A stretch of DNA of 64,000 nt, taken from positions 1,364,001 to 1,428,000 of the forward strand of contig NZ_ABJL02000007.1 in NCBI RefSeq assembly GCF_000172175.1, written 5' to 3'. The position numbers and the translations under genes were made by a program. Below the pieces are notes generated by a model. That model saw nothing but the letters and a program-made list of their open reading frames with translations. It was not told the origin of the DNA and searched no databases. This document shows positions 9,766-18,180 of the stretch, piece by piece. The stretch comes from Bacteroides intestinalis DSM 17393. Its GTDB lineage: Bacteria; Bacteroidota; Bacteroidia; Bacteroidales; Bacteroidaceae. Position 1 is the stretch's first letter. The number at the start of each line of letters is the position of its first letter.

Positions 9766-12264
9766 ATGAGAAAATATATATATTTATTTTTAATGCTGTG
9801 TTGCCTGTCTCTGCATTTATATGGCGGAAATGTAACGGGAAACTGTACTTCTTATTCGCAGGAAGGGAGAGATGTTACGTTTCATATAGACGATAATTCG
9901 GCTGTGCAGTTGCAACTTTGCAGTTCCTCCGTTGTGCGCGTCTGGTTTTCGCCGGACGGTAAGTTGCAGCGGGGAAATCCTTCCTTTGCGGTGATTAATG
10001 AAAAATTGGAAGATGTAGGCACTGTTCGGGTGGACGAACAGAATGCCTGCTATGAGATATTTACGCCTAAACTGCGTATCCGCGTCAACAAGGCTCCGTT
10101 CAGCTTGCAGATATTCGACAAGTATCAGAAGCTTTTATTCAGTGACTATGCCGACAAGGGACATATCAGCGACGGAGAGCGTAAAGTGGAGTATAAGACT
10201 CTACGTCGGGATGAGCATTTTTTCGGTTTGGGTGAAAAGACTGGCAAGCTGGACCGCCGAGGCGAATCTTATAAGATGTGGAACAGTGATAAACCTTGTT
10301 ACAGCATTGTGGAGGATCCCCTGTACAAGAGTATCCCTTTCTTTATGAGCAGCTATCGCTATGGTATATTTCTGGATAACACGTATAAGACAGAATTTAA
10401 ATTCGGTACTGAAAGCCGTGATTATTACAGCTTTGAAGCTCCCGGTGGGGAGATGATTTACTATTTTATCTTTGGTAAGGATTATAAGGAAATCATGAAG
10501 CAGTATGTCGCATTGACCGGACAACCCATCATGCCTCCGAAGTGGGCACTGGGCTTTGCACAATGCCGTGGTCTGCTGACTACCGAGAAGCTCTCTTATG
10601 AAATAGCCGAAGGATATCGCAAGCGTGGCATTCCTTGTGACATCATCTATCAGGATATCGGTTGGACACAATACCTACAGGATTTCAACTGGCGGAAAGA
10701 AAACTATCAGAATCCGAAGAAGATGCTTGCCGACCTGAAAAGGATGGGCTTCAAGGTGATTGTTTCGCAAGACCCTGTCATCTCCCAGGCCAATAAAAAG
10801 CAATGGGAAGAAGCGGACCGCCTCGGCTATCTGGTGAAAGACTCCACCACGGGTAGAAGCTATGATATGCCTTGGCCGTGGGGTGGCAACTGTGGTGTGG
10901 TGGACTTTACCATTCCCGAAGTGGCGGACTGGTGGGGAGCCTATCAGCAGAAACCGATAGATGACGGCATTGCCGGCTTCTGGACGGATATGGGTGAACC
11001 TGCCTGGAGCAATGAGGAACAAACGGAACGTCTTGTAATGAAACACCATCTGGGTATGCACGATGAAATTCATAACGTGTATGGTCTGACTTGGGACAAG
11101 GTGGTAAAGGAACAGTTTGAGAAACGGAATCCGGATCTTCGTGTCTTCCAGATGACACGCGCCGCCTATGCAGGATTACAGCGTTACACCTTCGGCTGGA
11201 CCGGAGATTGCGGCAATGGAGATGATGTGCTGCAAGGCTGGGGACAGATGGCTAATCAGATCCCGGTACTTTTATCTGCCGGACTGGGAGTAATTCCTTT
11301 CGTGGCATGTGACATTTCCGGTTATTGCGGGGACATTGAAAATTATCCCGCTATGGCGGAACTTTATACCCGTTGGGTACAGTTGGGAGCGTTCAATCCT
11401 CTGAGCCGTATTCACCATGAAGGAGATGTGGCGGTAGAACCGTGGCTCTTTGGGGAGGAAGCGGAGAAGAACGTTAAAGCTGCCATAGAAATGAAATATC
11501 GCTTGCTGCCTTATATTTATACTTATGCCCGCGAAGCGTATGAAACGGGTTTGCCGATTATGCGCCCTATGTTTATGGAATATCCGGCGGATTTGGAAAC
11601 GGTCTCTACGGATGCACAATTCATGTTTGGTAGCGAACTGCTGGTGGCTCCGGTGGTGAAGAAGGGGGCAACTAATAAGAATGTTTATCTGCCCGAAGGT
11701 ATCTGGATAGATTATAATGACAAGCGCACGGAATATAGCGGTGAACAGTGGACTACGGCAAATGCTCCCCTGAATACCATTCCTATGTTTGTGCGGAAAG
11801 GAAGTATCATCCCTCAGATGCCTGTGATGAATTATACGGATGAAAAAGCGGTTTATCCGATTACATTTGAGGTATTTCCGGCTGCGGTGGGCGGTGAAAC
11901 GTCTTTCTCCCTGTATGAAGATGCAGGAACTGATCTGGGGTATCAGCGTGGAGAATTTATGCGTACTCCTGTATCTTGCCGGACAACGGAAAAGGGATAT
12001 GTATTTGAAGTCGGGGAAAAGATGGGAGAAAAGTATGCCCTTCCGGGAGAACGCAACCTAATGTTTTGCATTTATACCGGGCAGATGCCGAAGGAAGCGC
12101 TTATTGACGGACAGAAAGTAAGGAAGATGAAAGCGGAAAAACTGAATGAAGGGATGGAAACGGAGTTCAAGGTTACCGCATGGTGTCCGGATAAGAAACA
12201 GAATCTTTGTATGTTGAGATTGCCGGATGACGGGGTGAAACACACGATTGAATTTATTTATTAA
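9766..12264 (+). CDS. GH31 alpha-glucosidase, periplasmic
   Basis: 832 aa with a Sec signal (about 1-21). N-terminal beta-sandwich (GH31 N domain), then the catalytic barrel from about residue 240, then beta-rich C-terminal domains. The family motif WTDMGEP places the nucleophile at D408; the acid/base candidate is D481 in FGWTGDCG. It should remove glucose from the non-reducing ends of imported isomalto-oligosaccharides, but GH31 also includes alpha-xylosidases and transferases, so the linkage is inferred from context. It is followed after 23 bp by the GH97 gene, forming a two-gene operon behind the 22-bp array. Confidence 0.92.
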   Translation: MRKYIYLFLMLCCLSLHLYGGNVTGNCTSYSQEGRDVTFHIDDNSAVQLQLCSSSVVRVWFSPDGKLQRGNPSFAVINEKLEDVGTVRVDEQNACYEIFTPKLRIRVNKAPFSLQIFDKYQKLLFSDYADKGHISDGERKVEYKTLRRDEHFFGLGEKTGKLDRRGESYKMWNSDKPCYSIVEDPLYKSIPFFMSSYRYGIFLDNTYKTEFKFGTESRDYYSFEAPGGEMIYYFIFGKDYKEIMKQYVALTGQPIMPPKWALGFAQCRGLLTTEKLSYEIAEGYRKRGIPCDIIYQDIGWTQYLQDFNWRKENYQNPKKMLADLKRMGFKVIVSQDPVISQANKKQWEEADRLGYLVKDSTTGRSYDMPWPWGGNCGVVDFTIPEVADWWGAYQQKPIDDGIAGFWTDMGEPAWSNEEQTERLVMKHHLGMHDEIHNVYGLTWDKVVKEQFEKRNPDLRVFQMTRAAYAGLQRYTFGWTGDCGNGDDVLQGWGQMANQIPVLLSAGLGVIPFVACDISGYCGDIENYPAMAELYTRWVQLGAFNPLSRIHHEGDVAVEPWLFGEEAEKNVKAAIEMKYRLLPYIYTYAREAYETGLPIMRPMFMEYPADLETVSTDAQFMFGSELLVAPVVKKGATNKNVYLPEGIWIDYNDKRTEYSGEQWTTANAPLNTIPMFVRKGSIIPQMPVMNYTDEKAVYPITFEVFPAAVGGETSFSLYEDAGTDLGYQRGEFMRTPVSCRTTEKGYVFEVGEKMGEKYALPGERNLMFCIYTGQMPKEALIDGQKVRKMKAEKLNEGMETEFKVTAWCPDKKQNLCMLRLPDDGVKHTIEFIY

Positions 12265-12287
12265 TACCAACCATAAAAAGTATAGTT

Positions 12288-14441
12288 ATGAGAAAGTTAA
12301 TGCTTAGTGCAATTTGTCTTCTTTTTGCCTTAGCGGGGAAAGCGGAAGGAGTGTCGTCTCCTTCGGGCCAGGTGAAGCTGGATTTCGAATTATCAAAGAA
12401 TGGCACTCCAACCTATCAGGTGGAGTATAAAGGGAAATTCGTGATTAAGCCCAGCACCTTGGGACTGGAATTGAAGAATGCCAATAATCTGTTGGATGGT
12501 TTTGAAGTCCTGAAAGCTTCTACCTCTACCTTCGACGAAACCTGGCAACCGGTGTGGGGAGAGACGAAAGATATTCGTAATCACTACAACGAATTGCTGG
12601 TTGAATTGAAACAGCCCGCTACAGATCGTTATATGAACCTTCGTTTTCGTGTATATGATGATGGCGTAGGATTCCGTTATGAGTTTCCACAACAGAAGAA
12701 CCTGGTTTACTTTGTGATAAAGGACGAACATACCCAGTTTGCTATGGCGGGCGATCATACCGCCTGGTGGATTCCCGGTGATTACGATACTCAGGAATAT
12801 GATTATACGGAATCCAAACTTTCGGAAATTCGCGGTTTGATGCAGGGAGCCATTACTGATAATGCGTCACAAAACCAGTTTTCACCGACAGGTGTACAGA
12901 CTTCCCTCCAGATGAAAACGGCTGACGGAATCTATCTGAATCTCCATGAAGCCGCTTTGGTGGATTATTCGTGTATGCACCTGAATCTGGATGATAGGAA
13001 CCTTGTCTTTGAATCCTGGCTGACACCGGATGCACAGGGTGATAAAGGGTATATGCAGTCACCTTGTCACACTCCGTGGCGTACGGTGATAGTCAGTGAT
13101 GATGCCCGTGAAATGCTGGCTTCCAATCTGATACTGAATCTGAATGATCCCTGCAAGTATGAGGATACTTCCTGGATTAAGCCTGTGAAGTATGTAGGCG
13201 TATGGTGGGAAATGATTGCGGCAGGCAAGCCGTGGGCTTATACATTTGATCTCCCTTCTGTAAAACTGGATGAAACGGATTATACGAAAGTGAAACCGAA
13301 TGGTATTCATCCCGCCAATACGGAGAATGTAAAGAAGTACATTGATTTTGCTGCGGAGCATGGTTTCGACCAGGTATTGGTAGAAGGCTGGAATACCGGT
13401 TGGGAAGACTGGTTCGGCAACAGTAAGGATTATGTTTTCGACTTTCTCACTCCATATCCTGATTTTGACATCAAATATCTGAATGAGTATGCCCACTCCA
13501 AAGGTGTCAAACTGATGATGCATCATGAGACATCAGCTTCCGCACGCAACTACGAACGCCACATGGAGGCCGCCTATGACTTGATGAACCAATACGGTTA
13601 CAATTCCGTGAAAAGCGGTTATGTGGGCAATATCATTCCGCGCGGTGAATATCATTATGGGCAGTGGATGAACAACCATTACCTGTATGCCGTGACCGAA
13701 GCTGCCAAGCATAAAATTATGGTGAATGCCCACGAGGCTGTACGGCCTACTGGTTTGTGCCGTACGTATCCGAACCTGATAGGAAATGAATCTGCCCGTG
13801 GCACGGAATATGAAGCTTTCGGAGGCAGCAAGCCTTTCCACACGACCATTCTTCCTTTCACCCGTCTGCAAGGTGGACCGATGGATTATACGCCGGGTGT
13901 CTTTGAAATGGATATGAATAAACTGAATCCGAATAGTCACGCTCATGTAAACTCTACATTGGCGCGTCAGTTGGCACTCTACGTCACGATGTACAGCCCT
14001 CTGCAAATGGCAGCCGATCTGCCTGAGAACTATGAATGCTTTATGGATGCTTTCCAGTTCATTAAAGATGTGGCTCTGGACTGGGATGACAGCCGATACC
14101 TGGAAGCAGAACCGGGACGCTATATCACGGCTGCCCGCAAGGCGAAAGGTACGAATGATTGGTTTATAGGTTGTACCAGCAGTGAGCAGGGACATGCTTC
14201 TACTCTGAAACTGGATTTTCTGGATGCTGATAAACAGTATATAGCTACTGTTTATGCGGACGCAAAGGATGCTGATTATAAAACGAATCCGCAGGCTTAC
14301 GTAATCCGTAAAGGGATTGTTTCTCCTAAAACCGTACTGAAATTGAAAGCGGCTCCGGGTGGTGGTTACGCTATCAGCATTATGGAGGTGAAAGATAAGG
14401 CGGAATTGAAAGGATTGAAAAAACTGTCCGGTAATATCTGA
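12288..14441 (+). CDS. GH97 alpha-glucosidase, inverting SusB type
   Basis: 717 aa, Sec signal about 1-19. Three catalytic glutamates are visible: E414 (MMHHETS), E483 (VNAHEA) and E507 (RGTEYEAF). All lie exactly 25 residues before the SusB residues E439, E508 and E532, and the position that carries the nucleophile Asp in retaining GH97 enzymes is Gly here (G444 in VKSGYVG). That predicts an inverting alpha-glucosidase like SusB rather than an alpha-galactosidase. It probably acts in the periplasm with the GH31 enzyme. The gene follows GH31 by 23 bp, so the two are co-transcribed. A compound hairpin lies just after its stop. Confidence 0.93.
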   Translation: MRKLMLSAICLLFALAGKAEGVSSPSGQVKLDFELSKNGTPTYQVEYKGKFVIKPSTLGLELKNANNLLDGFEVLKASTSTFDETWQPVWGETKDIRNHYNELLVELKQPATDRYMNLRFRVYDDGVGFRYEFPQQKNLVYFVIKDEHTQFAMAGDHTAWWIPGDYDTQEYDYTESKLSEIRGLMQGAITDNASQNQFSPTGVQTSLQMKTADGIYLNLHEAALVDYSCMHLNLDDRNLVFESWLTPDAQGDKGYMQSPCHTPWRTVIVSDDAREMLASNLILNLNDPCKYEDTSWIKPVKYVGVWWEMIAAGKPWAYTFDLPSVKLDETDYTKVKPNGIHPANTENVKKYIDFAAEHGFDQVLVEGWNTGWEDWFGNSKDYVFDFLTPYPDFDIKYLNEYAHSKGVKLMMHHETSASARNYERHMEAAYDLMNQYGYNSVKSGYVGNIIPRGEYHYGQWMNNHYLYAVTEAAKHKIMVNAHEAVRPTGLCRTYPNLIGNESARGTEYEAFGGSKPFHTTILPFTRLQGGPMDYTPGVFEMDMNKLNPNSHAHVNSTLARQLALYVTMYSPLQMAADLPENYECFMDAFQFIKDVALDWDDSRYLEAEPGRYITAARKAKGTNDWFIGCTSSEQGHASTLKLDFLDADKQYIATVYADAKDADYKTNPQAYVIRKGIVSPKTVLKLKAAPGGGYAISIMEVKDKAELKGLKKLSGNI

Positions 14442-14450
14442 TAAATGATT

Positions 14451-14552
14451 AGAGGTGGTGCCAAAAGTAAATTTAGCTATCATTTTGTTCTGTCATGCTG
14501 AGCGTAGCCGAAGCATGACAAGAACAATAATCAGACTTTTGACACCACCTCT
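14451..14552. repeat. Nested double palindrome after the GH97 gene
   Basis: An outer inverted repeat (14451-14468 against 14535-14552, 17 of 18 bases paired) encloses an inner one (14485-14499 against 14512-14527, one bulge) whose core is GTCATGCT/AGCATGAC around GAGCGTAGCCGA. Together they can fold into one long interrupted stem. It could end the GH31-GH97 transcript, but there is no T-run, and the core resembles a dispersed intergenic repeat of Bacteroidetes. Confidence 0.6.
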
Positions 14553-14628
14553 ATTATTCTTATTTTAGATTTTCATTGGTTTGACACCATCGGTTGAGGA
14601 ATAAAACTTTGTGTTTAGATATAAAAGA

Positions 14629-15006
14629 TTACAAGTCAAATATTTCTCTATTTTCTTTTGTATCAGGATATATATGCCATGAACCAACCTTATTATCTAT
14701 AATTTTTGCAACCCAGATGGCACAAATATTATTAAGTATCTCATCAGAACAAATCGAGTAGCCTTGCATAATCACGGTAGAACCTCTTGCTACAATATTT
14801 TCAAATATATTCCGGTATCCAGGATAAAAATTGAAAAACGGCTCCCATGCCTGAACTATATTGTTATCCTTTCCTTTAATTCGATTATTTGCAGTATCAC
14901 AAAATACATGATCTTCTGTCATTAGATTTGCCAATCCTTTCAGATCGGCATTTGTAATGCATTCGTTGAATTGCAGAGCAATACTTTTTGGGGATATGGT
15001 TATCAT
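14629..15006 (-). CDS. SnoaL-like / NTF2-fold protein, function unknown
   Basis: 125 aa, no signal peptide, cytosolic. Length and pattern (alpha+beta cone: N-terminal helices FNECITNADLKGLANLMTEDHVF, then strands ending in a VGSWHIYPDT stretch) fit the nuclear-transport-factor-2/SnoaL superfamily, which includes small isomerases, hydrolases and ligand-binding proteins. Nothing in the sequence fixes a substrate. It has its own candidate promoter at 15082-15113 and is downstream, on the same strand, of one of the twin small-RNA units. No enzyme partner is adjacent. Confidence 0.7.
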   Translation of the reverse strand: MITISPKSIALQFNECITNADLKGLANLMTEDHVFCDTANNRIKGKDNNIVQAWEPFFNFYPGYRNIFENIVARGSTVIMQGYSICSDEILNNICAIWVAKIIDNKVGSWHIYPDTKENREIFDL

Positions 15007-15081
15007 TACGATTTTTTATTATTAGCTTCTTTCCTGAATCCCAATTGTTCAATAGGTAGGGATAGAGGCAGTATTTCTTGG

Positions 15082-15113
15082 CAAAGAAAAGCCTTTTACG
15101 AGGATATTCCAAA
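15082..15113 (-). promoter_or_regulatory. Candidate promoter of the SnoaL-like gene
   Basis: Read on the minus strand, TTTG (15113-15110), 20 bp, then TTTCTTTG (15089-15082; one mismatch to TAnnTTTG). It lies between the small-RNA terminator and the gene, which suggests that the gene does not depend on read-through from the small-RNA unit. Confidence 0.45.
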
Positions 15114-15122
15114 CGTATGGAA

Positions 15123-15190
15123 AAAAAAAGGAGTACCGCTGTACTCCAACCTTTGTTAACCTTAAATCTAATACTATGAAAAACACAGTG
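15123..15190 (-). ncRNA. Candidate small RNA, copy 1 (twin of 16232-16299)
   Basis: On the minus strand, a promoter (see 15191-15221) is followed by roughly 64 nt of leaderless, non-coding sequence that ends in a strong hairpin, GGAGTAC-AGCG-GTACTCC (15147-15130), and a run of nine T. This is a complete promoter-to-terminator unit without an ORF. Positions 15123-15200 match 16232-16309 at 77 of 78 bases. The start site near 15186 is estimated from the -7 box. It could also be a leader or attenuator, but a separate promoter follows it. Confidence 0.6.
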
Positions 15191-15221
15191 CAAAGATACG
15201 GACATTCTGCGTATTTCCAAA
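15191..15221 (-). promoter_or_regulatory. Promoter of candidate small RNA, copy 1
   Basis: Minus strand: TTTG (15221-15218), exactly 19 bp, TATCTTTG (15198-15191). A perfect match to the Bacteroides housekeeping promoter consensus. Confidence 0.75.
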
Positions 15222-15296
15222 TGATTAGGCCAATATAAGTGTTTTTATAACACTAATTAAAAGATAGGCGTTGTTTCTTTACTTTTTTTCAAGGTT

Positions 15297-16007
15297 TTAT
15301 TCATTGATACGCTCTTTTATCTTTCCCCAGGCGTGTGTATCGAACAGGCAACTTTCGCGCATGGTGTGATACATTTCTTTGAAGCGGGACATGGGAATAG
15401 TGAAACTCAACAGATTGGCTTCAAAGTGGGGACGCACGGACGGATCGAAGAAGCCGAGGAAACAGCGCCTACCATCTTTTTGGTTTTCGAGAACAGTGAG
15501 GGTTACAACGGAACTGCAACCGGAACCGAAAGGAGCAGCTACGGTATCGAATGCATTCGTATCATAAAAGGCCCATGTGGTAAGTCCTGACAGGATATCA
15601 GGCGTAGCAAGGAACAGCAAACCCTCTACATGATCGAAAGAAGCAAGTTTATCTATCCGGGCAAAATGCAGATAGGCTTTTTCTGTACGTGGTACCTGGA
15701 TTTGTTTTATGAAATCTGTTACCATTTCAGGAGTCTTTTTGTACTTCTCTTTCAGGGATACGAAGTTAGGTACGTGTATAGGCATTTCCGTGAAACCGGT
15801 GTAGAATTTTCCGCCGCCACATCCTATGACGTCGCTGTTCAGGCTGATGGTTTTACCTTCCCTTACCTGTTGCAGGCCCTTGAAGAAGCAACCGCTGATT
15901 TTTTCTGTTTCGTTTTCCTGTTTGTCAGAGTACCAGAAGGCGATGGGAAGTTCAGCACGTTCACCAAATGCTTCCCGATAATTAGTCATAAAAGTATGTA
16001 TATCCAT
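15297..16007 (-). CDS. DUF169 family protein, function unknown
   Basis: 236 aa from the chosen start (MDIHTFMTNYREAFG at 16007). An upstream in-frame ATG at 16043 would add 12 residues unlike the family and would precede a TATCTTTA box at about 16027, so it is not preferred. DUF169 proteins are cytosolic proteins of unknown role; visible conserved features are a C/G-rich loop (VIGCGGGKFYTGF) and a second one near APFGSGCSSVV with Cys, which hint at a metal or cofactor site, but this is inference. It is bracketed by the two copies of the candidate small RNA, so recombination between them could delete it. Confidence 0.75.
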   Translation of the reverse strand: MDIHTFMTNYREAFGERAELPIAFWYSDKQENETEKISGCFFKGLQQVREGKTISLNSDVIGCGGGKFYTGFTEMPIHVPNFVSLKEKYKKTPEMVTDFIKQIQVPRTEKAYLHFARIDKLASFDHVEGLLFLATPDILSGLTTWAFYDTNAFDTVAAPFGSGCSSVVTLTVLENQKDGRRCFLGFFDPSVRPHFEANLLSFTIPMSRFKEMYHTMRESCLFDTHAWGKIKERINE

Positions 16008-16231
16008 GATAACAGAGTTTTGGTTTGGAAGTAAAGATAACAATTGATTGCCAGATTATTGAGGATTTTACTTATTTTTGCATAGAAAACTATAATTCCA
16101 TATTGATTATGAAAACACGCATTTCTTGTTTCTTCCTATTTGTTTTTTCTTTGTGCAGATAGTGAAAGGAGAAGATGATACTTTGTGGCAACTTCCGCTT
16201 CTGATATAAATATTCCGGAAAGTACGAACAT

Positions 16232-16299
16232 AAAAAAAGGAGTACCGCTGTACTCCAACCTTTGTTAACCTTAAATCTAATACTATGAAAAACACAATG
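16232..16299 (-). ncRNA. Candidate small RNA, copy 2 (twin of 15123-15190)
   Basis: Same layout as copy 1: a strong promoter, about 64 nt without coding potential, then the hairpin GGAGTAC-AGCG-GTACTCC (16256-16239) and seven T. A single base differs from copy 1 in the 78 nt. Similarity also continues loosely upstream of the promoter (TTAATTA-rTGTTATA in both), so a whole transcription unit was duplicated. Confidence 0.6.
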
Positions 16300-16330
16300 C
16301 AAAGATACGTACTTTCGGGATAACTGCAAA
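16300..16330 (-). promoter_or_regulatory. Promoter of candidate small RNA, copy 2
   Basis: Minus strand: TTTG (16330-16327), exactly 19 bp, TATCTTTG (16307-16300). The 19-bp spacer differs from copy 1 except next to the -7 box, while both boxes are kept, which points to selection for promoter function. Confidence 0.75.
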
Positions 16331-16396
16331 TTATCCAAATAAAAAAGTATGTTCTATAACATTAATTAAAAATATAGACTTAATCTTACATCTTTG

Positions 16397-18061
16397 TTAA
16401 CCTTTAGCCTCCTGATACATAAACCGTTTAATAGATTTTTTTGCTGTCTTTTCAAACTCCTCAAAGTGTATCTTTACCTTTGATATCTGGCAATAAGCCG
16501 GTAATTGTTGGTTGAGTTCGTTACGGTTAGCTTCCATCATACGCTCTACATCCGTTTGTTGCAGTCCATTGGCAAATGCATCATCAAAGTCCGGATAAAT
16601 CAGTGCTACCAGTTTTTCTTTTTGCAACACAATGAGTGACTCGGAAACGTAAGGCATATTATTCAGTTTGCTTTCAATCTCTTCCGGATAGATGTTTTGT
16701 CCGCTGGAAGTGAGCAACATATTCTTGCTGCGCCCGCGCACAGTTACATAACCTTCCGCATCCATTGTGCCTAAATCGCCTGTATGCAGCCAGCCATTTA
16801 CGTCAATGATTTGTGAAGTTGCTTCCTGGTTTTTATAATATCCCAGCATCAGGTTGGTACCCCGACAAATGATTTCTCCTGCCACCTTTTCCGGATCAGA
16901 CGAATCTATCTTCACTTCCATGCGTGTGGTTGCCTTACCGCATGATGCCAGCTTCAGGGTTTCCCAGCGGCTGGAACAGATGATCGGACCACATTCCGTC
17001 ATACCATAAGCGATGGTGTAGGGGAAGCCTATCTGTTTGAGGAAACGCTCGACTTCTGCATTGAACGGGGCTCCACCGATGATAATTTCATCGAAGTTAC
17101 CGCCGAATATCTCCATTGCTTCTTTGCGGGCAAGAGCTCTGATCTTGTCATTGATGATAGGAACATGGAGCAGTAACTTACCAATTTTATTATCTACACG
17201 GGGCAGGATATTCTTCTTGATAATCTTTTCTACAATCAGAGGCACGCATGAGATGACACGTGGCCTGATTTCAGCGAAAGACTGTGCGATAATTTTAGGA
17301 GTCGGCATGCGAGTGAGGAAGTAGATGTGTGCCCCGGCTGAAAAACCGTAAAGGAAATCGTAAGTCATTCCGAATACATGTCCCATAGGAAGCATAGAAA
17401 CTATGTTATCGCCCGGTTTCACCGGAAGCATCTCATGGCAGTAATTCACGTTGGACCAAAGGCTGCGATAGGGGAGCATAACACCTTTGGAATATCCGGT
17501 AGTACCGGAAGTATAGTTAATGATGGCAAGTTCTTCCGGTTCATCCTTCCGATAGCAGATGTGTTCGGGACGGAAGTTTTTAGGATAGCGCTGTCCGTAG
17601 AGAGTATTGCGGTGCTCGAAAGCTTCCATCAATCGTTTGTCGCGACAGACTACAGGGGTGAATTCAGTCATCAGAATAACACCCAGCAATTGCGGCATGG
17701 CGTCTTCATTCAGGTTTTCCCACACCTGATCTCCCACAAAAAGCAGTCTGGCTTCAGAGTGATTGACGATATTGTGTATATTATCCGCTTTAAATTCATG
17801 AAGGATAGGCACAATAACAGCTCCATAAGTGATGGTTGCCAGGAAAGTAACTGCCCAGTGTGCACTGTTACGACCGCAGACGGCAATCTTATCACCCGGC
17901 TGGATACCGGCACTTTCCAGTACAATATGGAATTTTGCAATCTTGCGAGCCACGTCTTTATATTGGAGAGTAGCACCCTTATAGTCAGTCAAGGCGTTTA
18001 AGTTCCAGTTCCGAATGATGCTTTGTTCAATGTAATCAATGAAGTGTTGTTCCTGTTCCAT
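16397..18061 (-). CDS. AMP-binding long-chain fatty acid--CoA ligase-like protein
   Basis: 554 aa, ANL superfamily. The AMP-binding P-loop YTSGTTGYSKG is at about 183-193 and the AYGMTECGP motif near 345; the WLHTGDLG and GRSKNMLLTSSGQNIYPEEIE motifs mark the hinge and C-terminal domain, with a Lys-rich end (KTAKKSIKR) carrying the likely adenylation lysine. It activates a carboxylic acid, probably a fatty acid, to acyl-CoA (or loads another thiol) in the cytosol. No fatty-acid degradation genes adjoin it. Substrate chain length is unknown. Its last codons and stop contain AAGGTTAACAAAG, a 13-mer shared with the small-RNA units. Confidence 0.88.
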   Translation of the reverse strand: MEQEQHFIDYIEQSIIRNWNLNALTDYKGATLQYKDVARKIAKFHIVLESAGIQPGDKIAVCGRNSAHWAVTFLATITYGAVIVPILHEFKADNIHNIVNHSEARLLFVGDQVWENLNEDAMPQLLGVILMTEFTPVVCRDKRLMEAFEHRNTLYGQRYPKNFRPEHICYRKDEPEELAIINYTSGTTGYSKGVMLPYRSLWSNVNYCHEMLPVKPGDNIVSMLPMGHVFGMTYDFLYGFSAGAHIYFLTRMPTPKIIAQSFAEIRPRVISCVPLIVEKIIKKNILPRVDNKIGKLLLHVPIINDKIRALARKEAMEIFGGNFDEIIIGGAPFNAEVERFLKQIGFPYTIAYGMTECGPIICSSRWETLKLASCGKATTRMEVKIDSSDPEKVAGEIICRGTNLMLGYYKNQEATSQIIDVNGWLHTGDLGTMDAEGYVTVRGRSKNMLLTSSGQNIYPEEIESKLNNMPYVSESLIVLQKEKLVALIYPDFDDAFANGLQQTDVERMMEANRNELNQQLPAYCQISKVKIHFEEFEKTAKKSIKRFMYQEAKG

Positions 18062-18094
18062 CTGTTAAATTTGCACACTTTAATTAAAACTGCG

Positions 18095-18126
18095 CAAATA
18101 TAGAGCTAAATGTGATGTCGTGCAAG
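18095..18126 (-). promoter_or_regulatory. Candidate promoter of the acyl-CoA ligase gene
   Basis: Minus strand: CTTG (18126-18123), 20 bp, TATATTTG (18102-18095). One mismatch in the -33 box; the start codon follows about 34 bp downstream. Confidence 0.6.
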
Positions 18127-18180
18127 TTTATATATTTATTCTTTGGAGGGAGGCGAAAGAAAAAGAAAAAATAACCAATT

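Larger units (their letters stand above)
16008..16396. other. 389-bp intergenic region between DUF169 and acyl-CoA ligase genes
   Basis: Holds the second candidate small RNA (16232-16299) with its promoter (16300-16330). Between the small-RNA terminator and the DUF169 start lies about 220 bp of AT-rich sequence with a possible weak -7 box (TATCTTTA on the minus strand near 16027-16034). No gene is seen. Confidence 0.6.

Noticed and set aside
15007..15296. Twin hairpins as simple attenuators of the SnoaL-like and DUF169 genes
   Set aside because: Kept as an alternative only: a separate promoter follows copy 1 and about 220 bp separate copy 2 from its downstream gene.
15333..16034. Plus-strand ORFs across the DUF169 gene
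   Set aside because: They are antisense frames of a well-formed minus-strand gene and resemble nothing.
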